Counted from the first letter of the stretch, positions 1 to 6,203 are shown. The stretch is 6,267 nucleotides of DNA from Hungatella sp. UBA5982 (GCA_002429965.1 DJBG01000205.1:6208-12474), one strand, 5' to 3'. The notes: a model not told the origin generated them from the sequence alone. Numbers and translations are program-made.

Positions 1-1
1 C

Positions 2-1585
2 AGATACGAGGAGGTTTATCAGTCTGATTTTAAGACACTGAGAACAGAGACCTTTGACTGGCTGAAGAACCAGGAGCTGATTTTTTTCCCATTTAAGTCA
101 GGCGGACTTGAATATGGATATGATTCAATCCTGATCGCACCCTTAAACGCCGGATTTTTCGCTGCCGGACTTGCGGATTTGCAGGGATTTTTAAATATTG
201 ACGAGATTTCTTCCGACTTTAAGCCAAGAGCGGTTGTATTTCTGGCTCCCCCATTCAGGCATACACATTTTGACGGAAAGCAGATCGTGGTTCATAACCG
301 TCTGGATGGAATTCATGAAGTTTATTCCTATAATTTATATCCCGGCCCTAGTGCCAAAAAGGGCATCTACGGAGTTCTTCTTAATATAGGAGAAGAGGAA
401 GGCTGGGTAACAGCGCACGCATCAACGGTTAAAGTGATAACTCCTTATGACAATGAGATCGTCATCATGCACGAAGGCGCCTCCGGAGGCGGAAAGAGTG
501 AAATGATCGAAGATATTCATAAGGAAATGGATGGCAGGGCCATATTAGGAAGAAATACGGTTACAGGAGAAAAGAACTATCTGGTATTAAATGAAACCTG
601 TGAACTGATACCGGTAACAGATGACATGGCATTATGCCATCCCCAAATGCAGAATGACAGCAAAAAGCTGGTAGTAAAGGATGCAGAATCCGCTTGGTTT
701 TTACGCCTGGACAACATCAAATGCTATGGTTCCTCTCCTCAATATGAAAAAATACTGATCCAGCCGGAAGAACCCCTTATCTTCTTAAACATGCAGGCAG
801 TACCTGGTGCCACCTGTCTGGTTTGGGAACATACCCTGGATCAAAACGGAAAGCCTTGTCCCAACCCTCGTGTTATTTTGCCAAGAAGACTGGTTCCCAA
901 AGCCATTGATACTCCCGTGGAAGTGGATGTCAGAAGCTTTGGCGTGCGGACTCCGGCATGTACGAAGGAAAATCCGACATACGGAATCCTTGGTATTCTC
1001 CACATACTGCCTCCGGCACTGGCCTGGTTATGGCGTCTTGTGGCCCCAAGAGGATTCAATAACCCAAGCATCATTGATTCCCTGGAAATGACCAGTGAAG
1101 GAGTCGGTTCTTACTGGCCTTTTGCAACCGGTAAAATGGTGACTCAGGCCAACCTTTTGCTTGACCAGATTTTAAATTCAACCAATACCCGGTATGTCCT
1201 GATCCCTAACCAGCATATAGGCGCTTATGAGGTGAGCTTTATGCCACAGTGGGTTGCCAGGGAGTACATTGCCCGCCGGGGCAGCGCCAAGTTTAAACCG
1301 GAGCATCTGGTGGAAGCACGCTGTCCGCTTCTTGGCTTTGGCCTTGATTCCTTAAAAATTGACGGTCAGTACATCAGAAGAGCATTCTTAAGGCCGGAAA
1401 CCCAGCAGGAGGTAGGCATCCAGGGATACGACGACGGAGCAAAAATCTTGACAGAATTCTTTAAACAGGAGCTGATGAAATATTACACCGACGATTTAAA
1501 TCCGTTAGGAAAGCAGATTATAGATATGTTCCTGGCAGGTGCCACAGTTAAGGAATATCTGGAAATCCTGCCAATGAGGTATTAG
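2..1585 (+). CDS. DUF4914 family P-loop protein, 3' part (5' end outside window)
   Basis: The reading frame is open from base 2 to the TAG at 1583-1585, giving 527 visible residues. The first in-frame start-like codon (TTG at 179) has no ribosome-binding site, and the frame upstream reads as normal protein (for example FDWLKNQELIFF), so the true start lies before the window. I recognise the sequence as the uncharacterised family DUF4914, from memory. A Walker A loop, GASGGGKS, sits at bases 476-499. Before it come a Tyr...Lys-Lys-Gly-Ile segment (338-367) and His-Ala-Ser (416-424). After it come an Asp-Asp pair (620-625) and SYWPFATGK (1109-1135). This order recalls PEP carboxykinase and the HPr kinase superfamily, so an ATP-dependent phosphoryl-transfer enzyme is plausible, but the substrate is unknown. 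I see no signal peptide or membrane segment in the visible part; it is probably cytosolic. No convincing terminator follows, so some read-through into the regulator gene is possible. Family call fairly sure; function not. Confidence 0.82.
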   Translation, partial: RYEEVYQSDFKTLRTETFDWLKNQELIFFPFKSGGLEYGYDSILIAPLNAGFFAAGLADLQGFLNIDEISSDFKPRAVVFLAPPFRHTHFDGKQIVVHNRLDGIHEVYSYNLYPGPSAKKGIYGVLLNIGEEEGWVTAHASTVKVITPYDNEIVIMHEGASGGGKSEMIEDIHKEMDGRAILGRNTVTGEKNYLVLNETCELIPVTDDMALCHPQMQNDSKKLVVKDAESAWFLRLDNIKCYGSSPQYEKILIQPEEPLIFLNMQAVPGATCLVWEHTLDQNGKPCPNPRVILPRRLVPKAIDTPVEVDVRSFGVRTPACTKENPTYGILGILHILPPALAWLWRLVAPRGFNNPSIIDSLEMTSEGVGSYWPFATGKMVTQANLLLDQILNSTNTRYVLIPNQHIGAYEVSFMPQWVAREYIARRGSAKFKPEHLVEARCPLLGFGLDSLKIDGQYIRRAFLRPETQQEVGIQGYDDGAKILTEFFKQELMKYYTDDLNPLGKQIIDMFLAGATVKEYLEILPMRY

Positions 1586-1621
1586 GATCGTCCGTAGATC
1601 GGGGATTCCAGGGAATAACGT

Positions 1622-1635
1622 ACTTGTATACTAGT
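1622..1635. promoter_or_regulatory. Candidate GntR/FCD operator upstream of the regulator gene
   Basis: The 14-base sequence ACTTGTATACTAGT is an inverted repeat with only one mismatched pair (T4/T11), centred on GTATAC. It ends two bases before the -35 element of the regulator promoter. A nearly identical palindrome lies in the uxuA promoter (2550-2561). GTATAC-centred palindromes are typical operators of FCD-type GntR regulators, so autoregulation by the adjacent protein is the simplest reading. The palindrome is seen directly; binding is inferred. Confidence 0.65.
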
Positions 1636-1637
1636 GC

Positions 1638-1666
1638 TTGACATTGATGTTAATTTCGCTTATTCT
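1638..1666 (+). promoter_or_regulatory. Sigma-A-type promoter of the gntR gene
   Basis: A perfect -35 TTGACA (1638-1643) is followed by a 17-base spacer and a -10 TATTCT (1661-1666, 4 of 6 consensus). Transcription should start near 1673, leaving a leader of about 30 bases before the ATG at 1702. The operator-like palindrome abuts the -35 on its upstream side. Confidence 0.7.
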
Positions 1667-1701
1667 ATGTATGAACAGAATTTGAGAAAAGAGGTCATGG
1701 T

Positions 1702-2376
1702 ATGCGGCTGACAGAACGGTATTCCAAAGAGACTGGAAGGGAATATGCACTCAGGATGTTAAAGGACAATATCATACATCTTGATCTGGTTCCAGGAAAG
1801 CTGCTGAGCGAAAATGAATTATCCTCGGAAATGCATTTGTCCCGGACCCCGGTGAGAGAAGCCTTAATTGAGCTGTCAAAGGTGAAAATCGTGGAAATTT
1901 ATCCCCAGAAGGGAAGCGCGGTGGCTTTGATCGATTATAAGCTGGTGGAAGAGGCGATTTTTATGCGCAATGTCCTGGAATGTGCGGTTGTGGAGCTGGC
2001 CTGTAAGACGGCTGGGGAAGAAGCGGTCATGGAGCTGAAGGATAATGTGAAGCTTCAGGAGTTTTATCTGGAAAACCGATCTCCTGAGCGGCTTCTTAAG
2101 CTGGATGATGAATTTCACCGGCTGCTGTTTCACATAACCGGCAAGGATCAGGTTTATCAGCTTATGGACAGCATTACCATTCATTTTGACAGGATACGCA
2201 GCATGTCTCTGATTGCTGTAAAGGATTTGAAGACAGTTTCCGACCACCAGGCCATTGTGGAAGCCATTGCCGCAAAGAACGGAAGCTTGGCAAAAGAGCT
2301 GATGGAAAAGCATTTATCCAGATATAGAATTGATGAAGAAGCCTTGCGAAAAGAATATTCGGGGTATTTTCTGTAA
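1702..2376 (+). CDS. GntR family transcriptional regulator, FCD subfamily (probable hexuronate regulator)
   Basis: A 224-residue cytosolic DNA-binding repressor, normal length for the FadR/FCD branch of GntR. Residues about 12-75 form the winged helix-turn-helix, with the diagnostic segments PGKLLSENELS and LSRTPVREAL followed by the wing around QKGSAV. Residues about 82-210 form the all-helical FCD effector domain. The usual metal/ligand residues appear to be present: Asp135 and His139 (DxxxH in LDDEFHRLLF), His182 (DHQAI) and His204 (EKHLSR). The ATG at 1702 is chosen because AGAGG (1690-1694) lies seven bases upstream; an ATG at 1697 is out of frame. The gene has its own promoter and ends at a strong terminator, so it is monocistronic. 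The neighbouring uxuA-uxuB genes and the shared palindromes suggest that it represses hexuronate catabolism, with a uronate or pathway intermediate as inducer. The effector is inferred. It could be named UxuR- or KdgR-like, but the sequence alone does not settle the orthology. Confidence 0.92.
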   Translation: MRLTERYSKETGREYALRMLKDNIIHLDLVPGKLLSENELSSEMHLSRTPVREALIELSKVKIVEIYPQKGSAVALIDYKLVEEAIFMRNVLECAVVELACKTAGEEAVMELKDNVKLQEFYLENRSPERLLKLDDEFHRLLFHITGKDQVYQLMDSITIHFDRIRSMSLIAVKDLKTVSDHQAIVEAIAAKNGSLAKELMEKHLSRYRIDEEALRKEYSGYFL

Positions 2377-2405
2377 TATAAGCTTTAAGATTCATAATGC
2401 TTAAT

Positions 2406-2455
2406 AAAAGCGGTAATAAGAGAGGAAAATCCTCCATCTCTTATTACCGCTTTTT
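2406..2455 (+). terminator. Rho-independent terminator after gntR
   Basis: An 18-base arm (2406-2423) pairs perfectly with 2437-2454 around a 13-base loop, and the right arm runs into five T residues (2451-2455). The left arm starts with four A residues, so the structure could also act on minus-strand transcripts, although no minus-strand gene is present. It separates the regulator transcript from the uxu operon. Confidence 0.93.
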
Positions 2456-2475
2456 GCGTTGATCCGGCAGAGCGA

Positions 2476-2504
2476 TTGAGAACGATTATGTACTTATACA
2501 TAAT
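2476..2504 (+). promoter_or_regulatory. Candidate upstream promoter (P1) of uxuA with overlapping cre-like site
   Basis: TTGAGA (2476-2481), a 17-base spacer and CATAAT (2499-2504) form a plausible sigma-A promoter. Bases 2476-2491 also match the Bacillus-type cre consensus WTGNNARCGNWWWCAW at 14 of 16 positions, including the core AACG; the mismatches are in the right half. If real, CcpA would block this promoter directly, giving catabolite repression. Start to ATG would be about 130 bases. Both assignments come from consensus matching by eye. Confidence 0.35.
2486..2503. repeat. Perfect 7-base inverted repeat TTATGTA-CTTA-TACATAA
   Basis: The arms 2486-2492 and 2497-2503 are exactly complementary around a four-base centre. 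The repeat lies about 50 bases upstream of the GTATAC operator and covers the candidate P1 -10 element. It could be a binding site for a second dimeric regulator or a degenerate second operator. AT-rich palindromes of this size also occur by chance. Confidence 0.45.
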
Positions 2505-2541
2505 ACACAAAAAAATAGTGGATATTTATGAAATATGCTGA

Positions 2542-2570
2542 TTGAACTACTAGTATACTAGATATATACT
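2542..2570 (+). promoter_or_regulatory. Candidate proximal promoter (P2) of the uxuA-uxuB operon
   Basis: TTGAAC (2542-2547, 4 of 6), exactly 17 bases, then TATACT (2565-2570, 5 of 6). The start would fall near 2577, giving a leader of about 65 bases to the uxuA ATG. The perfect palindrome 2550-2561 occupies the spacer, so bound repressor would exclude RNA polymerase. Confidence 0.6.
2550..2561. promoter_or_regulatory. Candidate GntR/FCD operator in the uxuA promoter
   Basis: CTAGTATACTAG is a perfect 12-base palindrome. With the preceding A it reads ACTAGTATACTAG, which differs at one position from the palindrome in front of the gntR gene (1622-1634). It sits between the -35 and -10 of P2, the classic position for repression by occlusion. 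AGTATA within it also recurs inverted as TATACT over the -10. The palindrome is certain; the regulator assignment is inferred from position and the shared motif. Confidence 0.72.
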
Positions 2571-2643
2571 TAGATCAGGACTTAATAGTCACAAAGAATT
2601 GCGTTAAAAAGAATAAGGAGTAAGGAAACGGAGGTATTCAAAC

Positions 2644-3726
2644 ATGAAAATGATTATGCGTTGGTTTCCCTTTGGAGATGACAGCGTGACCCTTGGCCAG
2701 ATCCGCCAGACACCAGGAGTTTCCGGTGTGGCCACCTGCCTGCCCAAGGTACCAGTGGGACAGGTCTGGCCCCTGGAGACCTTACAAGCCCTGAAAAAGG
2801 AGATCAATGAGGCCGGTCTGGAGATGGAAGTAATTGAAAGCGTCAATATCCATGAGGACATAAAGAAAGGCCTTTCAACCAGGGATGAGTATATTGATGC
2901 TTATATAAAAACTCTGGAGCATTTAAGCCAGGTAGGAGTTAAATGCCTCTGCTATAATTTTATGCCTGTGATGGACTGGGCGCGGAGTGATCTCGCTTTT
3001 CAGACGGAAGACGGAAGCTATGTCATGGCTTACCGCCACGATGAGGTGCTTCAGATGAATCCGGAAAAAATGGCAAAGGCCATGGAGGGAAAAGCCAGAG
3101 GATACTCCCTGCCGGGCTGGGAGCCGGAGCGGCTTTATGCCATGGCCCAGGACATTGAGTTTTACCAGTCCATGACACGGGAGCAATATTGGGGCAATAT
3201 GAAATATTTCCTGGATGCGGTAGTACCATATGCGGAGAAATATGATATAAAAATGGCGATTCATCCAGATGATCCGCCATGGCCTCTTTATGGACTTCCA
3301 AAGGTCATTACCAATGCGGAAAATATCCGGACATTTCTTGACTTAAACAGCAATCCCTATAATGGGCTGACCTTATGCACCGGAAGTCTGGGAAGTGATT
3401 TAAGCAATGACCTTCCGGCAATGATGCGGGAGTTTGGAAATAGGAAGCGGATTCATTTTGCCCACATCAGGAATGTCCGCCATATTTCGGAAAAGGATTT
3501 TGATGAATCGGCTCATCTTTCTTCCTGCGGGGATTTAGACATGTTTGCCATTGTAGAGGCTCTGTATGAGTCTGGTTTTGAGGGATATATCCGTCCGGAC
3601 CACGGACGTATGATCTGGGGAGAACAGGCACGTCCTGGATATGGCCTGTATGACCGGGCCATTGGTGCAAATTACCTGTTAGGTCTTTGGGAAGCCATTG
3701 ACAAAACCCATAAAAATAAAAAATAG
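2644..3726 (+). CDS. uxuA: Mannonate dehydratase UxuA (EC 4.2.1.8)
   Basis: Converts D-mannonate to 2-keto-3-deoxy-D-gluconate plus water in the cytosol, the third step of D-glucuronate breakdown. The 360-residue protein has a normal length for Gram-positive UxuA and belongs to the TIM-barrel, xylose-isomerase-like superfamily. It opens with the typical MRWFPFGDDSVTL segment. The metal site of the family can be traced: His207 (AIHPDDPPWP), Cys245 (LCTGSLGS), His274 (HFAHIRNV) and Asp319-His320 (RPDHGR). The motif AHLSSCGDLDM (290-300) is also characteristic. All expected residues are present. The ATG at 2644 is preceded by GGAGGT (2630-2635) at good spacing. It is the first gene of an operon with uxuB, whose Shine-Dalgarno overlaps the uxuA stop codon. 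Expression is probably controlled by the upstream FCD regulator through the spacer operator and perhaps by CcpA. Related members may act on other aldonic acids, but UxuB next door makes mannonate the clear choice. Confidence 0.96.
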   Translation: MKMIMRWFPFGDDSVTLGQIRQTPGVSGVATCLPKVPVGQVWPLETLQALKKEINEAGLEMEVIESVNIHEDIKKGLSTRDEYIDAYIKTLEHLSQVGVKCLCYNFMPVMDWARSDLAFQTEDGSYVMAYRHDEVLQMNPEKMAKAMEGKARGYSLPGWEPERLYAMAQDIEFYQSMTREQYWGNMKYFLDAVVPYAEKYDIKMAIHPDDPPWPLYGLPKVITNAENIRTFLDLNSNPYNGLTLCTGSLGSDLSNDLPAMMREFGNRKRIHFAHIRNVRHISEKDFDESAHLSSCGDLDMFAIVEALYESGFEGYIRPDHGRMIWGEQARPGYGLYDRAIGANYLLGLWEAIDKTHKNKK

Positions 3727-3739
3727 GAGGCATGGATTT

Positions 3740-5353
3740 ATGAAACTGAATCGGTCCTGTTTAACAAACCGCGAAGCCTGGGAAAAGGCTTCTGTAAAGC
3801 TGCCGGAATTTGACTGGGATAAAATGAGGTCGACCACGGATAAGTCGCCGAAATGGATCCATTTCGGGGCAGGGAATATTTTCCGTGGATTCATTGCAGT
3901 ACTGCAGCAGCGCCTGCTAAACGATGGTCTTGAGGAGAGCGGCATCATTGCGACAGACACCTTTGATTATGATATCATTGATAAAATATACACCCCCTTT
4001 GACAATATGACCATGATGGTCAGCTTAAAACCGGACGGAACCATGGACCGGGAGGTAGTAGCAAGCGTTGCCAGGGGCGTAAAGGCTGATGTAGGCAATG
4101 AGAAGGATTTCGGATATCTGGTACAGGCTTTTGAGAATCCATCTCTTCAGATGGCGAGCTTTACTATAACCGAAAAGGGATATGCCCTTTCTAATTTCCG
4201 TGGAGAGCTTTTTCCTGTCGTGGAAAAAGACATGGAAGAAGGCCCGGAAAAAGCCAGCCATGCCATGAGTGTGGTGACAGCTCTTCTTCTTAAACGGTAT
4301 CTTGCAGGAGGCTTTTCCTTAGCATTGGTCAGCATGGATAATTGCAGCCATAACGGAGAAAAGCTAAGGGACAGCATTGTTTCCATTGCAGGAGCGTGGA
4401 CAGAAAAGGGTTATGCTCCGGAGAGTTTCCTTACCTGGGTTCAGGATGAAAATAAGGTTTCCTTCCCTTGGTCCATGATCGATAAGATCACTCCACGGCC
4501 TGCTGAGGTGGTGCAAAAATTACTGGAAGAAGATGGGATCGAAGATATGGCACCCATCATCACCAGCAAAAACACTTACATTGCCCCCTTTGTCAATGCA
4601 GAGATCCCTCAGTATTTAGTGGTGGAAGACCGGTTTCCAAACGGACGCCCGGCACTTGAAAAGGCTGGGGTATACTTGACGGACAGGGATACGGTAAACA
4701 AGACAGAACGGATGAAGGTTACCACTTGCTTAAATCCCCTGCACACGGCTTTGGCGGTGTTCGGCTGCCTGCTGGGATACAACAGCATTGCCGCAGAGAT
4801 GAGGGATGAGGACTTAACGTCCCTTGTGGAGCGTATCGGTTATAAGGAAGGTCTTCCGGTGGTTACGGATCCGGGAATCTTAAGCCCTGAAGATTTTATC
4901 AGGGAAGTCATTGAATACCGTCTGCCTAATCCGTTTATCCCGGATGCTCCACAGAGAATTGCAACCGATACCAGCCAGAAGATCCCCATCCGCTTTGGAG
5001 AAACCATAAAGGCTTATCTGGCAGATGACCATTTAGATGTCCAGACTCTGACTGCGATTCCGCTGGCAATTGCCGGCTGGCTTCGTTATCTCCTGGGTGT
5101 GGATGATGAGGGAAAACCCATGGAAATCAGCAGCGATCCTATGCTTTTAGAATTAAAAGAACAGTTAAAAGGAATCAGGCTGGGAGAAAAGCCTGATGGA
5201 AATGGAGGACTTGAAGAGATCCTGTCCAATCCTCTTCTTTTTGGAACTGATTTGGTTAAAGCAGGTCTTTCCGGAAAGATTGAAGCAATGCTTTATGAAA
5301 TGTTAGAAGGTCCCGGTGCAGTGAGAAAGACATTACAACAGTATGTAAAATAA
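3740..5353 (+). CDS. uxuB: D-mannonate oxidoreductase / fructuronate reductase, long-chain mannitol dehydrogenase family
   Basis: NAD-dependent enzyme that reduces D-fructuronate to D-mannonate, the substrate of UxuA. The start is the ATG at 3740: AGGAGG (3725-3730), overlapping the uxuA TAG, lies nine bases upstream. An in-frame ATG at 3698 lies inside uxuA and has no ribosome-binding site; an ATG at 3732 is out of frame and stops after three codons. The product has 537 residues. The N-terminal Rossmann domain shows WIHFGAGNIFRG (39-50), and SMDNCSHNG (198-206) matches the family's conserved Asp-Asn motif. The catalytic signature K-x5-N-x2-H is intact as Lys326, Asn332 and His335 in KVTTCLNPLH. 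It is longer than E. coli UxuB (about 486 residues), as I recall for other clostridial members. It is unlike the short-chain UxuB of Bacillus. Tagaturonate reductase (UxaB) or mannitol dehydrogenase are alternatives within the family, but translational coupling to uxuA favours UxuB. A hairpin follows 13 bases after the stop. Confidence 0.92.
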   Translation: MKLNRSCLTNREAWEKASVKLPEFDWDKMRSTTDKSPKWIHFGAGNIFRGFIAVLQQRLLNDGLEESGIIATDTFDYDIIDKIYTPFDNMTMMVSLKPDGTMDREVVASVARGVKADVGNEKDFGYLVQAFENPSLQMASFTITEKGYALSNFRGELFPVVEKDMEEGPEKASHAMSVVTALLLKRYLAGGFSLALVSMDNCSHNGEKLRDSIVSIAGAWTEKGYAPESFLTWVQDENKVSFPWSMIDKITPRPAEVVQKLLEEDGIEDMAPIITSKNTYIAPFVNAEIPQYLVVEDRFPNGRPALEKAGVYLTDRDTVNKTERMKVTTCLNPLHTALAVFGCLLGYNSIAAEMRDEDLTSLVERIGYKEGLPVVTDPGILSPEDFIREVIEYRLPNPFIPDAPQRIATDTSQKIPIRFGETIKAYLADDHLDVQTLTAIPLAIAGWLRYLLGVDDEGKPMEISSDPMLLELKEQLKGIRLGEKPDGNGGLEEILSNPLLFGTDLVKAGLSGKIEAMLYEMLEGPGAVRKTLQQYVK

Positions 5354-5366
5354 GACGATGAAAATG

Positions 5367-5399
5367 GGGAACCCTTGGTTATTGAAACCAACGGTTCCC
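5367..5399 (+). terminator. Imperfect 14-bp hairpin after uxuB (weak or partial terminator, or operator)
   Basis: GGGAACC (5367-5373), a C/C mismatch, TTGGTT (5375-5380), loop ATTGA, then AACCAA (5386-5391), C, and GGTTCCC (5393-5399). The structure starts 13 bases after the uxuB stop, as a terminator would. However, the following bases TGTGTTATAATT are only moderately T-rich, so termination may be incomplete. Its loop and right arm hold the -35 of the next promoter. Confidence 0.5.
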
Positions 5400-5410
5400 T
5401 GTGTTATAAT
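5382..5410 (+). promoter_or_regulatory. Strong sigma-A promoter of the arsC-like / cupin gene pair
   Basis: TTGAAA (5382-5387, 5 of 6) and a perfect TATAAT (5405-5410) are separated by exactly 17 bases, with an extended -10 TGT at 5402-5404. The expected start is near 5417, giving a leader of about 37 bases to the GTG at 5454. This implies that the two small genes can be expressed independently of the uxu operon. Confidence 0.75.
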
Positions 5411-5453
5411 TGCCCTGTCAAAAAGAAACGTACCAGAAAGGTGGACAAGGCCC

Positions 5454-5795
5454 GTGAACATACAAATTTTTGGAACCGGAAAATGTTTTGATACCAAAAA
5501 AGCAGAGCGCTATTTTAAGGAACGTGGGATCAAATACCAGTTTATTGATATGAAAGAAAAGGGGCTGAGCAAAGGCGAGTACAATGGAGTCAGGCAGGCA
5601 GTAGGAGGACTTGATGCTATGCTTGATGAAAATTGTAAGGATCAGGATGCCCTGGCGCTTATTAAATACATTGCCGGTGAGGATAAAGATGAAAAGGTCT
5701 TAGAGAACCAGAAGGTACTGAAAACTCCTATTGTCAGAAACGGAAAGCTGGCTACGGTTGGATACCGGCCGGAGGTGTGGAAGAATTGGAGTTAG
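5454..5795 (+). CDS. ArsC/Spx family thioredoxin-fold protein
   Basis: A small cytosolic protein of 113 residues, the usual size for the ArsC/Spx/YffB family. The start is GTG at 5454: AAGGTGG (5438-5444) lies nine bases upstream and the product then begins MNIQIFGTGK, the first strand of the fold. The in-frame ATG at 5358 would translate a hairpin and promoter and has no ribosome-binding site. Cys11 (codon TGT, 5484-5486) in GKCFDTKKAERYF occupies the catalytic position of ArsC. There is no CxxC, unlike classical Spx. Cys61 is the only other cysteine. The segment LKTPIVRNGKLATVGYRPEVW (89-109) is the family's C-terminal signature, with the cis-proline at 92 and Arg95. I recall close relatives annotated as ArsC family (seleno)proteins, with selenocysteine at the active position. 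Actual arsenate reduction is unproven: no arsR, arsB or acr3 gene is nearby. A glutaredoxin-like redox role is equally possible. It is probably co-transcribed with the cupin gene 34 bases downstream. Confidence 0.88.
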   Translation: MNIQIFGTGKCFDTKKAERYFKERGIKYQFIDMKEKGLSKGEYNGVRQAVGGLDAMLDENCKDQDALALIKYIAGEDKDEKVLENQKVLKTPIVRNGKLATVGYRPEVWKNWS

Positions 5796-5829
5796 GCTTA
5801 TAGAAAGGAAGGAGCAAGGAGAAGACAAG

Positions 5830-6174
5830 ATGAAAAAGCCGGAGAAAAATCAGATGTGGGTATTTAATAAGGATATAGAAGGAGTTCAGGCTTCAGAAGG
5901 CGTTGTCAGAAAGGTTCTGGCATACTGTGATGGTATGATGTGCGTGGAAAATCAGTTTGAAAAGGGGGCAATAGGAAGCCTCCACAACCACCCCCATACC
6001 CAGATCACCTATGTTGCCAGCGGAAAGTTTGAGTTTACCATAGGTGATGAAAAGAAGGTGGTAGAGGCAGGAGACACCCTTTTAAAGCAGGATGGAATCA
6101 CCCATGGCTGTGTTTGCCTTGAAAAGGGAATACTGGTAGATATCTTTACGCCCATGAGAGAAGATTTTCTATAA
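5830..6174 (+). CDS. KdgF-like cupin domain protein
   Basis: A single-domain cupin of 114 residues. The start is the ATG at 5830: AAGGAG (5816-5821) lies eight bases upstream. Longer in-frame starts such as the ATG at 5731 would overlap the preceding gene. Cupin motif 1 is GSLHNHPHTQITYVASGKFEF (49-69), with His52, His54 and Gln58 as probable metal ligands; Gln replaces the more common Glu, as in KdgF. Motif 2 is AGDTLLKQDGITHG (80-93), with His92. KdgF proteins convert 4,5-unsaturated uronates from pectin, alginate or glycosaminoglycan lyases to the linear keto form. The adjacent hexuronate genes suit that role. Many small cupins look alike, so the exact substrate is an inference. It shares a transcript with the ArsC-like gene. 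No terminator hairpin is visible after the stop. Confidence 0.85.
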   Translation: MKKPEKNQMWVFNKDIEGVQASEGVVRKVLAYCDGMMCVENQFEKGAIGSLHNHPHTQITYVASGKFEFTIGDEKKVVEAGDTLLKQDGITHGCVCLEKGILVDIFTPMREDFL

Positions 6175-6203
6175 ATAAAAATGGGACATGTGAAACAAAT
6201 CTA

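Noticed and set aside
179..181. TTG as the start of the DUF4914 gene
   Set aside because: No ribosome-binding site precedes it and the frame continues open to base 2 with protein-like sequence, so the gene enters from the left.
1586..1621. Terminator after the DUF4914 gene
   Set aside because: Only tiny inverted repeats (for example ATTCC/GGAAT with a two-base loop) and no T-tract are present.
1876..2313. Minus-strand open frame of 145 codons antisense to the regulator gene
   Set aside because: It lies wholly opposite a clear GntR/FCD coding sequence, its translation resembles no family I know, and it is rich in His/Gln/Leu as expected of an antisense shadow.
3698..3739. N-terminal extension of UxuB starting inside uxuA
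   Set aside because: It has no Shine-Dalgarno and an unlikely basic leader, while AGGAGG is placed correctly for the ATG at 3740.
4670..4678. GTATACTTG inside uxuB as a third operator
   Set aside because: Only half of the palindrome is present, and it encodes conserved protein sequence (VYLT); probably chance.
5358..5453. 32-residue N-terminal extension of the ArsC-like protein
   Set aside because: These bases form a hairpin, a promoter and a Shine-Dalgarno; the conserved fold begins at the GTG at 5454.
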